A DNA stretch of 64,000 bases, taken from the NCBI RefSeq assembly GCF_029436685.1, contig NZ_JAROCY010000018.1:21232-85231 (forward strand), in the 5' to 3' direction. The notes under the pieces are model-generated. The model was not told where the DNA came from. It saw only the letters and a program-made list of their open reading frames with translations, and made no database searches. This DNA is from Novosphingobium cyanobacteriorum. Lineage in GTDB: Bacteria; Pseudomonadota; Alphaproteobacteria; Sphingomonadales; Sphingomonadaceae. This document shows, piece by piece, positions 51,772 to 60,094 of this stretch (the first letter of the stretch is position 1; each line of letters begins with the position of its first letter). Position numbers and translations under genes: made by a program.

Positions 51772-52676
51772 TGCAGGACAATAGCACGGTGGGACGCCCC
51801 GGGATGCTTGAGGGCAAGGCCATCGTGATCACCGGCTCGGGGCGGGGACTCGGGGCTGCCTACGCCCATCTCGCCGCCCGCGAAGGGGCAAGCGTGGTCG
51901 TCAACGGCGTTGATGGCGCGGTGGCACGGGCCGTTGCCGAGGCGATCTGCGCCGAAGGCGGCAAAGCCGTTGCACACCCAGGCGACATTTCGACGTGGGA
52001 CGCCGCCTGCGGACTGATCGACAGCTGCGTCGAGGCTTTCGGCCGGATCGATGCGGTGTGCAACAATGCCGCCGTGTTCACCATGGCCACGCCGTTCGAC
52101 GAAGATCCTGAAACATTCCGCCGGACCATCGAAGTCAACCTCATGGGCACGGCCTTCGTGGGAATGGCTGCGGCGCGCGCAATGAAGGCGCAGGGCACGG
52201 GCGGGGCCATCCTCAACACGGTGTCCGGCGCCCAGTCGGGCCTGCTCGAGATGGCGGCCTATGGCGCGTCCAAGGGCGGGATCGCTTCGCTGACATACAA
52301 TTGGGCGATGGACATGGCACCGCATGGCATCCGGGTGAATGCCATCTCCCCGCGCGCCGCCACGCGCAGCGCGCAGGTGGTTCATCCCGATACCAACAAG
52401 GGCATGCCGCCCGAAGGTGTGGCTCCCTTGGCGGTCTATCTGCTGTCGGACCTGTCCTCGCGCTTTACCGGCCAGGTATTCATGGCGGTGGACGGCGAAG
52501 TCGCGCTGATGAGCCATCCTGCGATTACGACCCCCAGCGTATGGATGCCCGGCCTGGATCCGTTCGAAGTGGGCCGTGTGGTCGAGGCAGGTCTGGCCGA
52601 CCACCAGTTGCCTCTGGGCCGGTCAGTGCAGAAAATCGAAATACTGAGCGAGCTTGGCGCAACCATGAACGGCTGA
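51771..52676 (+). CDS. Short-chain dehydrogenase/reductase (SDR), MFE-type
   Basis: A 301-residue SDR with T-G-S-G-R-G-L-G near 25-32, N-N-A-A-V near 98, V-S-G-A-Q near 160 for the active Ser and Y-G-A-S-K for the catalytic Tyr/Lys. The extra C-terminal ~45 residues resemble the 3-hydroxyacyl-CoA dehydrogenase part of peroxisomal-type multifunctional enzymes. AGGGAGGA about 8 bases before ATG 51771 sets the start; it overlaps the crotonase stop. It probably oxidises a 3-hydroxyacyl-CoA made by that crotonase. Confidence 0.88.
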   Translation: MQDNSTVGRPGMLEGKAIVITGSGRGLGAAYAHLAAREGASVVVNGVDGAVARAVAEAICAEGGKAVAHPGDISTWDAACGLIDSCVEAFGRIDAVCNNAAVFTMATPFDEDPETFRRTIEVNLMGTAFVGMAAARAMKAQGTGGAILNTVSGAQSGLLEMAAYGASKGGIASLTYNWAMDMAPHGIRVNAISPRAATRSAQVVHPDTNKGMPPEGVAPLAVYLLSDLSSRFTGQVFMAVDGEVALMSHPAITTPSVWMPGLDPFEVGRVVEAGLADHQLPLGRSVQKIEILSELGATMNG

Positions 52677-52732
52677 GGTCCTACCCGGATGCGGAGCCTC
52701 TGCGCCATTTCGACCATTCCCGGAGAAGCAAA

Positions 52733-53752
52733 GTGAAACTCTATCGTGTTCCCAAGTTCACCGGCCCGGATAGCCTGACGCTTTGCGAAGAGCCGGATCC
52801 GGCGCCCCCGGTTGCCGGCCAGGTCATTGTCCGCATCCGCGCCACCTCGATCAATTTTCGTGACCTGATCGGGCTCCAAGGCCTGCTTCAGATCGGAACC
52901 GGAATGGCCCCTAACCACATCCCGATGTGCGATGGCGCCGGCGAAGTGGTGGCCGTGGGCGAGGGGGTAACCCGCGCCAGACCCGGTGACCGGGTCGCCC
53001 TGACGTTCCATCCTACCTGGATTGCTGGCCGCATTCCGGACGATTTCAACGTGCTCGGGCGCAGCTGCCATCTTAACGATGGCCTGCTTGCCCAGTTCAC
53101 CAAGGTGCATCAGAGCGAGATCGTGATCATTCCAGATCACCTCTCGTTCGAGGAAGCGGCCACATTGCCCTGTGCGGGCGTCACCGCCTGGGCGGCGCTG
53201 CAGGGGCAGGTCAGCCTGCGGCCCGGCGACGACGTGATGGTCATGGGCACCGGCGGGGTTGCCGTCATCGCGCTGCAACTGGCCAAGGCGGCAGGCGCGC
53301 GCGTGATCGCCACCACCACGACCCCGGCAAAGCAGGACCGGCTGCGCGAACTGGGCGCCGATGTGGTCATCGACAGTTCGGTGGCAGGGTGGAGCCAGGG
53401 CATCCTGGATGCCACCGGCGGCAGGGGCGTCGATATCGCGCTGGACGTGGGTGGACCCTCGGGCTGGGCCGAAACGATCAAGGCCACGCGCGAATGCGGG
53501 CGGATCAGCCTTGTCGGCGCGCTGGATCGCAGCATGGGCGACATGCCCTCGCTGTTCATGCGGCGAGGCATCAACCTCAACCCCACCCGGGTCGGCAGCC
53601 GCGAACAGTTCGAACAGATGAACCGCGCCATCACGCAGGCCCGGATCGTGCCGGTGATCGACCGGGTCTTCGGCTTTGACGAAGCTGCCGAGGCGTTTCA
53701 CTATTTCGCTTCGGCATCGCGGATCGGCAAGGTCGTGATCCGGGTCGACTGA
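52733..53752 (+). CDS. Zinc-free MDR dehydrogenase (NAD(P)-dependent)
   Basis: A 339-residue MDR protein starting at GTG 52733 (GGAG 7 bases upstream), which gives M-K-L-Y-R-V-P-K-F. It has S-I-N-F-R-D-L near 40, G-A-G-E-V-V-A-V-G near 66 and cofactor loop G-T-G-G-V-A-V near 167. The two zinc sites of alcohol dehydrogenases are not present. The family reduces or oxidises carbonyl and enoyl groups with NADP(H). It follows the SDR by 56 bases and precedes a P450 by 116. Confidence 0.85.
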   Translation: MKLYRVPKFTGPDSLTLCEEPDPAPPVAGQVIVRIRATSINFRDLIGLQGLLQIGTGMAPNHIPMCDGAGEVVAVGEGVTRARPGDRVALTFHPTWIAGRIPDDFNVLGRSCHLNDGLLAQFTKVHQSEIVIIPDHLSFEEAATLPCAGVTAWAALQGQVSLRPGDDVMVMGTGGVAVIALQLAKAAGARVIATTTTPAKQDRLRELGADVVIDSSVAGWSQGILDATGGRGVDIALDVGGPSGWAETIKATRECGRISLVGALDRSMGDMPSLFMRRGINLNPTRVGSREQFEQMNRAITQARIVPVIDRVFGFDEAAEAFHYFASASRIGKVVIRVD

Positions 53753-53868
53753 GGGCAACCGCTCCTTTGCAGCATCGTTGTCGCGATGTTTGTGCGCAAG
53801 ATGTTGCACCGGCGCCGGGCTGGCTTTCTACCTTGCGCCGGTGCTGGGCCAAGGAGGCAAAGAGAGCG

Positions 53869-55059
53869 ATGCAAACGGTAGACCCGAACAGCCCGGCTGC
53901 TCTTGCAGACCGTCCGTCCTTTCACCACCAGCTGCGTCAGTATGGCGTGTCAGCTGCGCAGGGCGGCGAATACTACTATGCCGCCGGCTTCGACAACGTG
54001 AAGGAAGTTCTGGAAAACACGCAGCATTTCTCCAAGGAGTGGGGCAGCCAGCTGGCGCCGATGGAGCGCGGCATCGCGCTCAACCAGGATCCGCCGACGT
54101 TCAATGAATTCAAGCGCATCTATAACGCCTACATGTCTCCTGCCGGGGTAAAGCGCTGGGCGGCTGACTGCACCCGGATCGCGAATGAAGTGATCGACGG
54201 CTTCGAGCATCTGGGATCAGGCGATCTCCAGCAGCTGTTTGGCAAGCCCGTGCCCGCCAAGGTGGCTGCCCGTGCGATCGGTTTTCCGGAAGAACCGGTG
54301 GAGATGTACCGCCGCTGGACAGATTCCTTCCTCGACGCGATGATCCGCGATCCGGAAGAACAGCAGCGCGTCATCGCCGAGATGTACGCCTTCTTTGACG
54401 AGCAGTTCGAAATGAAACGGCAGAAGCTGCGCGATGCCGGGATAACCGAGCCGAGCCGCGAACATGTCGGCACCGTGCTGGATGACAGCCTGACTTCGGT
54501 CTTGATGACCAGCCCCTACCAGGGACGCTACCTTACCAACGACGAACTGCGCCGGACCATCCGCGGCTTTTTCGTCGGCGGGGTGGATACGACCGGCGCG
54601 CTGATGCTCAACACGCTCAACAGCCTGCTCGAACAGCCTGAGCTGTGGGAACAGGTGAAGGACGATCCGGACCTCGTCGATGCCGCGATCGAGGAATCGC
54701 TACGCCTGCAGCCGCCCGCCATGGGCATGTTCCGGGGCACGCCCTGCCCGGTGCAGATGTCCGGTGAAACGATCCCGGAAGGCGCACGGGTGCTGTTTTC
54801 GGTGCTCAGCGCCAACCGCGATCCGCAGTACTTCAAGGACCCTGACACGTTCCGGCTCGACCGGAAGGGCGAACGGCACATCGCCTTCGGCATCGGCCCG
54901 CATTTCTGCCCGGGCGCCTGGACCGCGCGGCTCGAGGCGGGAATTGCCTTGCGGATCTTCATCAAGCGCCTGCCCAAGTTGCGGCTGACCGCGCCGGTAC
55001 AGTATTACGATGCGATCAACTTCTGGATCGTGCGCCATTTTCCCGCCGCCTGGAACTGA
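53869..55059 (+). CDS. Cytochrome P450
   Basis: A 396-residue soluble P450. Its I-helix is F-V-G-G-V-D-T-T-G, ExxR is E-E-S-L-R, and the haem loop F-G-I-G-P-H-F-C-P-G carries Cys347. AAGGAGG precedes ATG 53869; an earlier frame start at 53767 lacks support. It follows the dehydrogenase and precedes a thioesterase by 11 bases, so it is in the same run. Its short N-terminus, with no anchor, fits a ferredoxin-fed class I enzyme; no redox partner is nearby. Confidence 0.92.
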   Translation: MQTVDPNSPAALADRPSFHHQLRQYGVSAAQGGEYYYAAGFDNVKEVLENTQHFSKEWGSQLAPMERGIALNQDPPTFNEFKRIYNAYMSPAGVKRWAADCTRIANEVIDGFEHLGSGDLQQLFGKPVPAKVAARAIGFPEEPVEMYRRWTDSFLDAMIRDPEEQQRVIAEMYAFFDEQFEMKRQKLRDAGITEPSREHVGTVLDDSLTSVLMTSPYQGRYLTNDELRRTIRGFFVGGVDTTGALMLNTLNSLLEQPELWEQVKDDPDLVDAAIEESLRLQPPAMGMFRGTPCPVQMSGETIPEGARVLFSVLSANRDPQYFKDPDTFRLDRKGERHIAFGIGPHFCPGAWTARLEAGIALRIFIKRLPKLRLTAPVQYYDAINFWIVRHFPAAWN

Positions 55060-55070
55060 ACAGGACCCTC

Positions 55071-55514
55071 ATGACCGACCGCAAGACCGACACGCGCGAC
55101 GATTACCGCTATTCCATATCGATCCCGGTCCGGTGGATGGATCTGGACGCCTACGGGCACGTCAACAATGCCGTCTACTATGCGATGATGGATCAGGTCG
55201 TGACGGTCTATATCGTGGAGGCAGGCGTCATTGCGATGGGCATTTCGCCGTCGATCGGCCTGTGCGTGGCCAGCGCCTGCGATTTCCACCAGTCGATCGA
55301 ATTTCCCGAAGTGGTCGACGCTCGTCTGCGGGTGGGGCGGCTGGGCGACAAGAGCGTGCGTTATGAGATCGGCCTGTTCCGGCCCGGACATGACGACCCG
55401 GCGGCGACCGGGCATTTCGTCCACGTCTATGTGGATCGGCAGACACGCCGGCCGGTCTCGCTCACGCCCGAACAGCGGGCTGGTCTGGCGCCTCTGCTCG
55501 TTCCGGAGACTTGA
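55071..55514 (+). CDS. 4-hydroxybenzoyl-CoA-type hotdog thioesterase
   Basis: A 147-residue hotdog-fold protein with the family signature M-D-L-D-A-Y-G-H-V-N-N near 20-30, where Asp is the catalytic residue. It hydrolyses acyl-CoA or aryl-CoA. It starts at ATG 55071, 11 bases after the P450 stop; there is little Shine-Dalgarno, which fits translational coupling. It may release a free acid for the LuxE-like or other ligase, or relieve CoA trapping. Confidence 0.9.
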   Translation: MTDRKTDTRDDYRYSISIPVRWMDLDAYGHVNNAVYYAMMDQVVTVYIVEAGVIAMGISPSIGLCVASACDFHQSIEFPEVVDARLRVGRLGDKSVRYEIGLFRPGHDDPAATGHFVHVYVDRQTRRPVSLTPEQRAGLAPLLVPET

Positions 55515-55597
55515 TCGAATCCTGCCGGCTCCGTGCGGCAGATGACAAGCCAGAGCTTTATCACGCAGGCAATTGATCCGCCGCCTAAGCGCGATTC

Positions 55598-55609
55598 GCT
55601 TGTACAAGC
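55598..55609. promoter_or_regulatory. 12-bp palindrome upstream of an NTF2-like gene
   Basis: GCTTGTACAAGC is fully self-complementary and lies 47 bases before ATG 55656. It is a candidate operator or promoter element for the NTF2-like gene and following run, but no regulator gene is adjacent. Chance occurrence is possible. Confidence 0.3.
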
Positions 55610-55655
55610 TGAGCCGATATCCAATCATCCGTCCCGGCTTGGCCGGAGTAAGCGC

Positions 55656-56294
55656 ATGACCGAGAATCTGGCTGAACGACTGGACCGGATGGAGTCGCTC
55701 GATGCGATCCGTCAGCTTGCGTCCAAGTATGCGCTCGCCGTTGACATGCGCGACCTCGACGCGATCGTGAATCTTTACGTAGCCGACGTGAAGGTTACGC
55801 GATCCTCCAGCGGACGAGAGGCATTGAAGGCTTCGTTCGCGACCGTGCTGCGATCGTTCCGGGCATCGGTTCATCACATCGGTGGCCACGTGATCGAGTT
55901 CGATGATCCCGACAATGCCCACGGCATCGTATATTGTCGGTGCGAGCATGAGGTTGGCGGCCAGTGGGTGCCGGTCTATCTCTACTATCTTGACCTTTAT
56001 CGCCGCGAGAACGGCCGCTGGTACTTCCGTCGGCGCAATCCGAGCGAACTCTACGGAGCCGACGTTCTCGAGCGGCCGCAACCGGGCATCATTCATTGGC
56101 CAGGGGCGCCAGACCGGTTCGGGTCATGGCATGCCCATTTCCCATCATGGGCCGAATTCTGGGAAAAGGATGACGCGCCGGACACTGCCATTGCGCCCGA
56201 ACCTGCGCGCGATGCCTTCATCGATTCGATGCGCCGTGGCGAACGGCGTGTGGTGGCCATGGACTTCGCGTTCAGCAAACGGCGTGACGCCTGA
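55656..56294 (+). CDS. NTF2-like (SnoaL-type) protein, larger form
   Basis: A 212-residue protein. The N-terminal L-D-R-M-E-S-L-D-A-I-R-Q-L-A-S-K-Y-A resembles the opening helix of SnoaL-like proteins, and the cone fold continues with D-M-R-D-L-D-A-I-V-N-L-Y, V-H-H-I-G-G-H-V-I-E, Y-L-Y-Y-L-D-L-Y. A ~65-residue C-terminal tail (G-P-D-R-F-G-S-W region) is extra. GGAG 8 bases before ATG 55656 sets the start. A shared pattern with 48538-49047 suggests they derive from one ancestor. Role unknown; steroid isomerase-type chemistry is only a possibility. Confidence 0.7.
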   Translation: MTENLAERLDRMESLDAIRQLASKYALAVDMRDLDAIVNLYVADVKVTRSSSGREALKASFATVLRSFRASVHHIGGHVIEFDDPDNAHGIVYCRCEHEVGGQWVPVYLYYLDLYRRENGRWYFRRRNPSELYGADVLERPQPGIIHWPGAPDRFGSWHAHFPSWAEFWEKDDAPDTAIAPEPARDAFIDSMRRGERRVVAMDFAFSKRRDA

Positions 56295-56327
56295 AGCGGT
56301 GGATCGCATTGCCTTATCTCCACGCGA

Positions 56328-56344
56328 GATCAGCGAGGCTGATC
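56328..56344. promoter_or_regulatory. Inverted repeat upstream of a crotonase gene
   Basis: GATCAGC and GCTGATC flank a 3-base spacer in the 191-base gap before the crotonase at 56486. It could be a short hairpin or operator. Apart from this, the gap shows no gene. Confidence 0.35.
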
Positions 56345-56485
56345 CACTCACGCCCCACGGAGCCGCCGATGTGATCGTCTATCTGATCTTGGCGCCCGCG
56401 CCCTCTCCTCCATTGTTGCCCTTGCACTTGAAACCTAAAGCTGGCCCCGGAACATTGGCATAAGCAGGAAAGGCAGGATCAGATC

Positions 56486-57289
56486 ATGGCAGACGCCAGC
56501 GAGAACACAGAGGGCCTGCGCATTTCCATTGCGGACGGGATTGCCACCCTGACGCTCGATTGCCCATCGATCCGCAACGGCATCCGCGAGGATGTGGCGC
56601 TTGAATATGCCGGGTTCTTCGAGGAAGCGAACCAGAACCCGGACGTACGCGCCATCGTGCTGACGAGCACCGGCAAGGATTTCAGCATTGGCGGCGCGCC
56701 CGGTCTCGTCCCCAAACCGCCGGCCCGCACGCAGATGGATTACCGGTTCACGTCCCTGCCGCACATCGCCATGTTCAAGGCAATCTGGGAAGTCGAAAAA
56801 CCGGTGGTCAGCGCCGTGAACGGCACGGTAGCCGGGGTGGGCTGGCTGCTGGCATTGCTGGCGGATCTGGTTGTGGCCGCCAAGGGCAGCCGCTGGACCC
56901 ATGTCTTCGTCCGCCAGGCCATGATCCCGCACGCTGGCGATTCCTTCTTCCTGCCCCGGATCATACCCTTTCACCGCCTGAACGAGATTGCGCTGCTGGG
57001 CGATGCCGTAACGGCCGATACCCTGAGCGAATGGGGCCTGATCAACCGGCTGGTCGAGCCAGGGGCTGAACTCGATACTGCGATGGAACTTGCCCGCAAA
57101 CTGGCAGACCAGCCAACACGCAGCCTAGGCTTGGCCAAGCGTCACTACCGCCGGTCGCTCGAAGCCGATTTCAACACCATGATGCGCGAGGAGATGGCCG
57201 GACAGGCGCTGAACTCGACCACCGTTGACCGGCAGGAAGCTGGCAAGGCCCGAGGCGAGGGCCGCAAGCCGCGCTTTGTCGGGGACTGA
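56486..57289 (+). CDS. Enoyl-CoA hydratase/isomerase family protein
   Basis: A 267-residue crotonase. Oxyanion-hole segments are D-F-S-I-G-G-A-P (Ala for the usual Asp) and G-T-V-A-G-V-G. The catalytic region F-V-R-Q-A-M-I-P-H-A-G-D has no Glu pair. It ends with G-R-K-P-R-F-V-G-D. AGGA 8 bases before ATG 56486 sets the start. It precedes the Rieske gene with 181 bases of leader between. Confidence 0.87.
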   Translation: MADASENTEGLRISIADGIATLTLDCPSIRNGIREDVALEYAGFFEEANQNPDVRAIVLTSTGKDFSIGGAPGLVPKPPARTQMDYRFTSLPHIAMFKAIWEVEKPVVSAVNGTVAGVGWLLALLADLVVAAKGSRWTHVFVRQAMIPHAGDSFFLPRIIPFHRLNEIALLGDAVTADTLSEWGLINRLVEPGAELDTAMELARKLADQPTRSLGLAKRHYRRSLEADFNTMMREEMAGQALNSTTVDRQEAGKARGEGRKPRFVGD

Positions 57290-57318
57290 GCGAAGGCGCC
57301 TAGGCACTTGGGAATCGT

Positions 57319-57345
57319 CCTGAATTCACCGAGCAGCAATTCAGG
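57319..57345. promoter_or_regulatory. Inverted repeats between crotonase and Rieske genes
   Basis: CCTGAATT (57319-57326) and AATTCAGG (57338-57345) form an 8-bp stem with an 11-base loop. A second 5-bp hairpin, AGGCC/GGCCT, follows at 57358-57373, and GACGC/GCGTC at 57404-57421. Lying between 57290 and 57470, they could mark a transcription end and a new promoter for the Rieske gene. No T-run follows them. Confidence 0.4.
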
Positions 57346-57470
57346 GACAGGCATTAAAGGCCTCTTTCGGCCTGAAGCAATTGCCCGATGTTCATGGTGC
57401 ACCGACGCTGCAAGTTGCGTCAGACACCCCTGTGGTGTAAGTACTGCATAAAGTGGAGATGGAGATCAAG

Positions 57471-58811
57471 ATGGCGACCGTTTCGGACAAGCCCCGCACC
57501 CAGGATGTCATACGCGTATCGCGGGATAACTATCTGTCTGCCGAATTCGTGCAGCTCGAAAAGCAGAACCTCTGGCCGAAAGTCTGGCAGGTCGCCTGCC
57601 GTGCCGAACAGATTCCCAATCCCGGTGACTACATCGTGTTCGACGTCGCCGATGAAAGCATCATCGTCGTTCGCGACAAGAATGGCGAGAGTTTCAGCGC
57701 CTTTTTCAACGTCTGTCCCCATCGCGGCCGCCAGATCATGGAAGGCTGCGGCCATGCCGTGAACTTCCGCTGCCAGTACCACAACTGGACTTTCGATCTC
57801 GAAGGCAAGAACGTGGTGGTGCAGGACAAGGAAGACTGGAACGGCACGCTCGACTGTGAGAACATCGACCTTCACCGGGTGAAGACCGGGACCTGGGGTG
57901 GGTTCGTGTGGATCAACATGGACCCGGAATCCGAATCGCTGGAAGAATACCTGAGCCCGGTTCCGGACTACCTCGATCCGTTCGAGTACGAGAACATGCG
58001 CTTCCGCTGGGCGCTGGAACTGCATCTGCCGTGCAACTGGAAGGTCGCGCTGGAAGCCTTCATGGAAGGCTATCACGTAGCGGCTACGCACACCCAGCTT
58101 CTACCGGTTCAGGGTGAGGATTACACTCAGAGCGCTTCGCACGGAAAGCACGCCCACTTCGGCTATTGGCAGGCGACCCAGGCAGCGGGCACCCCTTCAC
58201 CGCGGCTGAAGCGGGAAACCCCTGCGGACACCCGGCCCGGGGTAATCGAATTCTTCCGCCAGATGGAAGAAGACTTCGCCGCGATCTTCACCGACCGCGA
58301 TTTCGAGGCGGCCAAGAAGATCATGGACGAGGTTCCGGCCGATGCCGATCCGATGACCGTGTTCGGCATGGCGATCGAACTGGGCCGCCGCGCTGCCGAA
58401 GAGGAGGGCTGTGGCTATCCCCCGAACCTCACGCCCGAGGCCATGTTCAAGGCCGGGACCGACTGGCACGTGTTCCCGAACTGCGTGACTTTACCCTATT
58501 TCGACGGTGCCGTCTGGTATCGTGCGCGGCCCGATGGTGACAACCCGGACAAGTGCATCTTCAACATCTGGTCCCTCAAGCGCTACGGCCCCGGCAAGGA
58601 GCCGAAGGTGGAAACCGAAGTGCACGAAGATATCACCGGCAAGAGCTTCGGCCTGATCGTCGATCAGGACATTGCCAACATGAAGCTGGTGCAGAAGGGC
58701 ATGAAAAGCCGGGCCTTCTCGTACGCGCGGCCCAACCCCGTGCAAGAGGAGGAAATCACGAATTTCCACCGCACGCTGGAGCAGTACGTGCTGGGCCAGC
58801 GCCGGCCCTGA
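57471..58811 (+). CDS. Rieske non-haem iron oxygenase, alpha subunit
   Basis: A 446-residue ring-hydroxylating-oxygenase alpha-type protein. The Rieske cluster motif is Cys82-P-His84-x16-Cys101-x2-His104; the mononuclear iron site begins with E-G-Y-H202-V-A-A-T-H207. ATG 57471 is set by GGAG 6 bases upstream (57461-57464). No beta subunit, ferredoxin or reductase gene is adjacent, so it either is a beta-less (alpha3) oxygenase or uses partners elsewhere. Such enzymes hydroxylate aromatic rings, carnitine-like amines or steroids (KshA-type). A terminator follows the stop. Confidence 0.92.
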   Translation: MATVSDKPRTQDVIRVSRDNYLSAEFVQLEKQNLWPKVWQVACRAEQIPNPGDYIVFDVADESIIVVRDKNGESFSAFFNVCPHRGRQIMEGCGHAVNFRCQYHNWTFDLEGKNVVVQDKEDWNGTLDCENIDLHRVKTGTWGGFVWINMDPESESLEEYLSPVPDYLDPFEYENMRFRWALELHLPCNWKVALEAFMEGYHVAATHTQLLPVQGEDYTQSASHGKHAHFGYWQATQAAGTPSPRLKRETPADTRPGVIEFFRQMEEDFAAIFTDRDFEAAKKIMDEVPADADPMTVFGMAIELGRRAAEEEGCGYPPNLTPEAMFKAGTDWHVFPNCVTLPYFDGAVWYRARPDGDNPDKCIFNIWSLKRYGPGKEPKVETEVHEDITGKSFGLIVDQDIANMKLVQKGMKSRAFSYARPNPVQEEEITNFHRTLEQYVLGQRRP

Positions 58812-58830
58812 TCGGGTGCTGAGTTGCAAG

Positions 58831-58863
58831 AAGGGCCGGCCCGCCAAGCGGACCGGCCCTTTT
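58831..58863. terminator. Terminator between the Rieske gene and the acyl-CoA dehydrogenase operon
   Basis: AAGGGCCGG (58831-58839) pairs with CCGGCCCTT (58853-58861), with TTTT at 58860-58863. It lies between two convergent stops (58811 plus and 58892 minus), and the AA at the left end gives a short T-run on the other strand, so it may work both ways. Confidence 0.8.
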
Positions 58864-58891
58864 GCATGCAACAGCTGCGATGTGCCCCGGA

Positions 58892-60094
58892 TCAGCCTTT
58901 GGGCAGCCCGAGGAAACGCTCGGAGATGATATTGCGCATCACCTCGTTTGACCCGCCGGCGATCGTCCAGCCATAGCTCCACATGAAGTCGACGAAGGCA
59001 TCGCCGCTGTTGTGCCCGGCGCAGCGCTGCGGTTCTACAAAGACTTGCGCCGCCAGGCCTTGGGCCCGCGTAAGGAACAGGGTGTAATCCTGCAGCAGCG
59101 GGCCCCAGTAGAGCTTCACGTATGTTGCCATGACCCCACCGCCGTGAGGGTCATCCCGAAGTTCGGACAGCAGCTGGGCAACCATTGCCTGAATGCCCCG
59201 AATGCGCGGGTAGAAGGTCGCAAATTCGTGCGCGACGATCGGGTCAGCCAACCAAGTGTCCTGTCCCGCCGCAGCATCGCGGATATAGGCCTGAGCCAAC
59301 CGCTCGACGCATTCGAAGATCAGCAGCCCGCGCTCCGTGGTCAAGGTGGTCTGCGCGATCTGCCAACCCTGACCTTCTGCGCCGATCAGGTTTTCTGCCG
59401 GAATCTCGACATCGTCAAAGAAGATCTCGTTGAATTCAGATTCCGTCGTCGGTTGGGAAATCGGGCGGACAGTGATTCCCGGGGTCCGCAGATCGCAGAT
59501 GAAATAGGAAATTCCGTCCTGCTTGCGTGCAGAACTTGAATCGGTCCGCGCCAGCAGGAGGCAGAAATCGGAGTTCTGCCCGCCGGACGACCAGATCTTC
59601 TGGCCGTTGACGATATACTTGTCACCGCGACGCTCCGCGCGCGTCTTCAGGCTGGCAAGGTCAGACCCCGATCCCGGCTCGGAGAAGCCTTGGCACCAGA
59701 CCACGCCCCCGGTTCGCACGCCTTCGAGGTAGCGGTCACGCTGCTGGGGCGTGCCATAGGCGAACATGGTGGCGGGCATATGGTACAGCGCCACCACATA
59801 CATCACGGCCATGGGCGCATCTGCACGGGCCAGCTCCGAATAGAACACGATCTGGGCGTCGAGCGAAAGGTCCGCTCCCCCCCAGGCGGACGGCCAGTGC
59901 GCCGTGGCCAGTCCAGCGTCTGCCAGCGCCCTGTACCATTCGCGCTGCACGTCCACATATGCAGGTTCACCGCCCTGCCGGATGCGTTCCTGCCAATCGT
60001 GTGGAATGGCTTTGGGCAGCCAGCCCCTCAGAGCCCGGCGAAAGGCATCAAGATCGCCAGCAGCGGCAAGTGGGCTGTCAATCGGCGCAGTCAT
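58892..60094 (-). CDS. Acyl-CoA dehydrogenase, FAD-motif-bearing subunit of a pair
   Basis: A 400-residue acyl-CoA dehydrogenase with Q-G-F-S-E-P-G-S-G-S-D-L near 134-145, I-W-S-S-G near 168 and a C-terminal W-T-I-A-G-G-S-N-E-V-M-R-N. As in the first pair, the usual Y-E-G loop is absent, so the catalytic Glu position is not conserved. AGGAG lies before two ATGs, 60097 and 60094; the second has the better spacing. It overlaps the partner gene at 60094. The pair likely forms a heteromeric dehydrogenase for a branched or cyclic acyl-CoA. Confidence 0.9.
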   Translation of the reverse strand: MTAPIDSPLAAAGDLDAFRRALRGWLPKAIPHDWQERIRQGGEPAYVDVQREWYRALADAGLATAHWPSAWGGADLSLDAQIVFYSELARADAPMAVMYVVALYHMPATMFAYGTPQQRDRYLEGVRTGGVVWCQGFSEPGSGSDLASLKTRAERRGDKYIVNGQKIWSSGGQNSDFCLLLARTDSSSARKQDGISYFICDLRTPGITVRPISQPTTESEFNEIFFDDVEIPAENLIGAEGQGWQIAQTTLTTERGLLIFECVERLAQAYIRDAAAGQDTWLADPIVAHEFATFYPRIRGIQAMVAQLLSELRDDPHGGGVMATYVKLYWGPLLQDYTLFLTRAQGLAAQVFVEPQRCAGHNSGDAFVDFMWSYGWTIAGGSNEVMRNIISERFLGLPKG

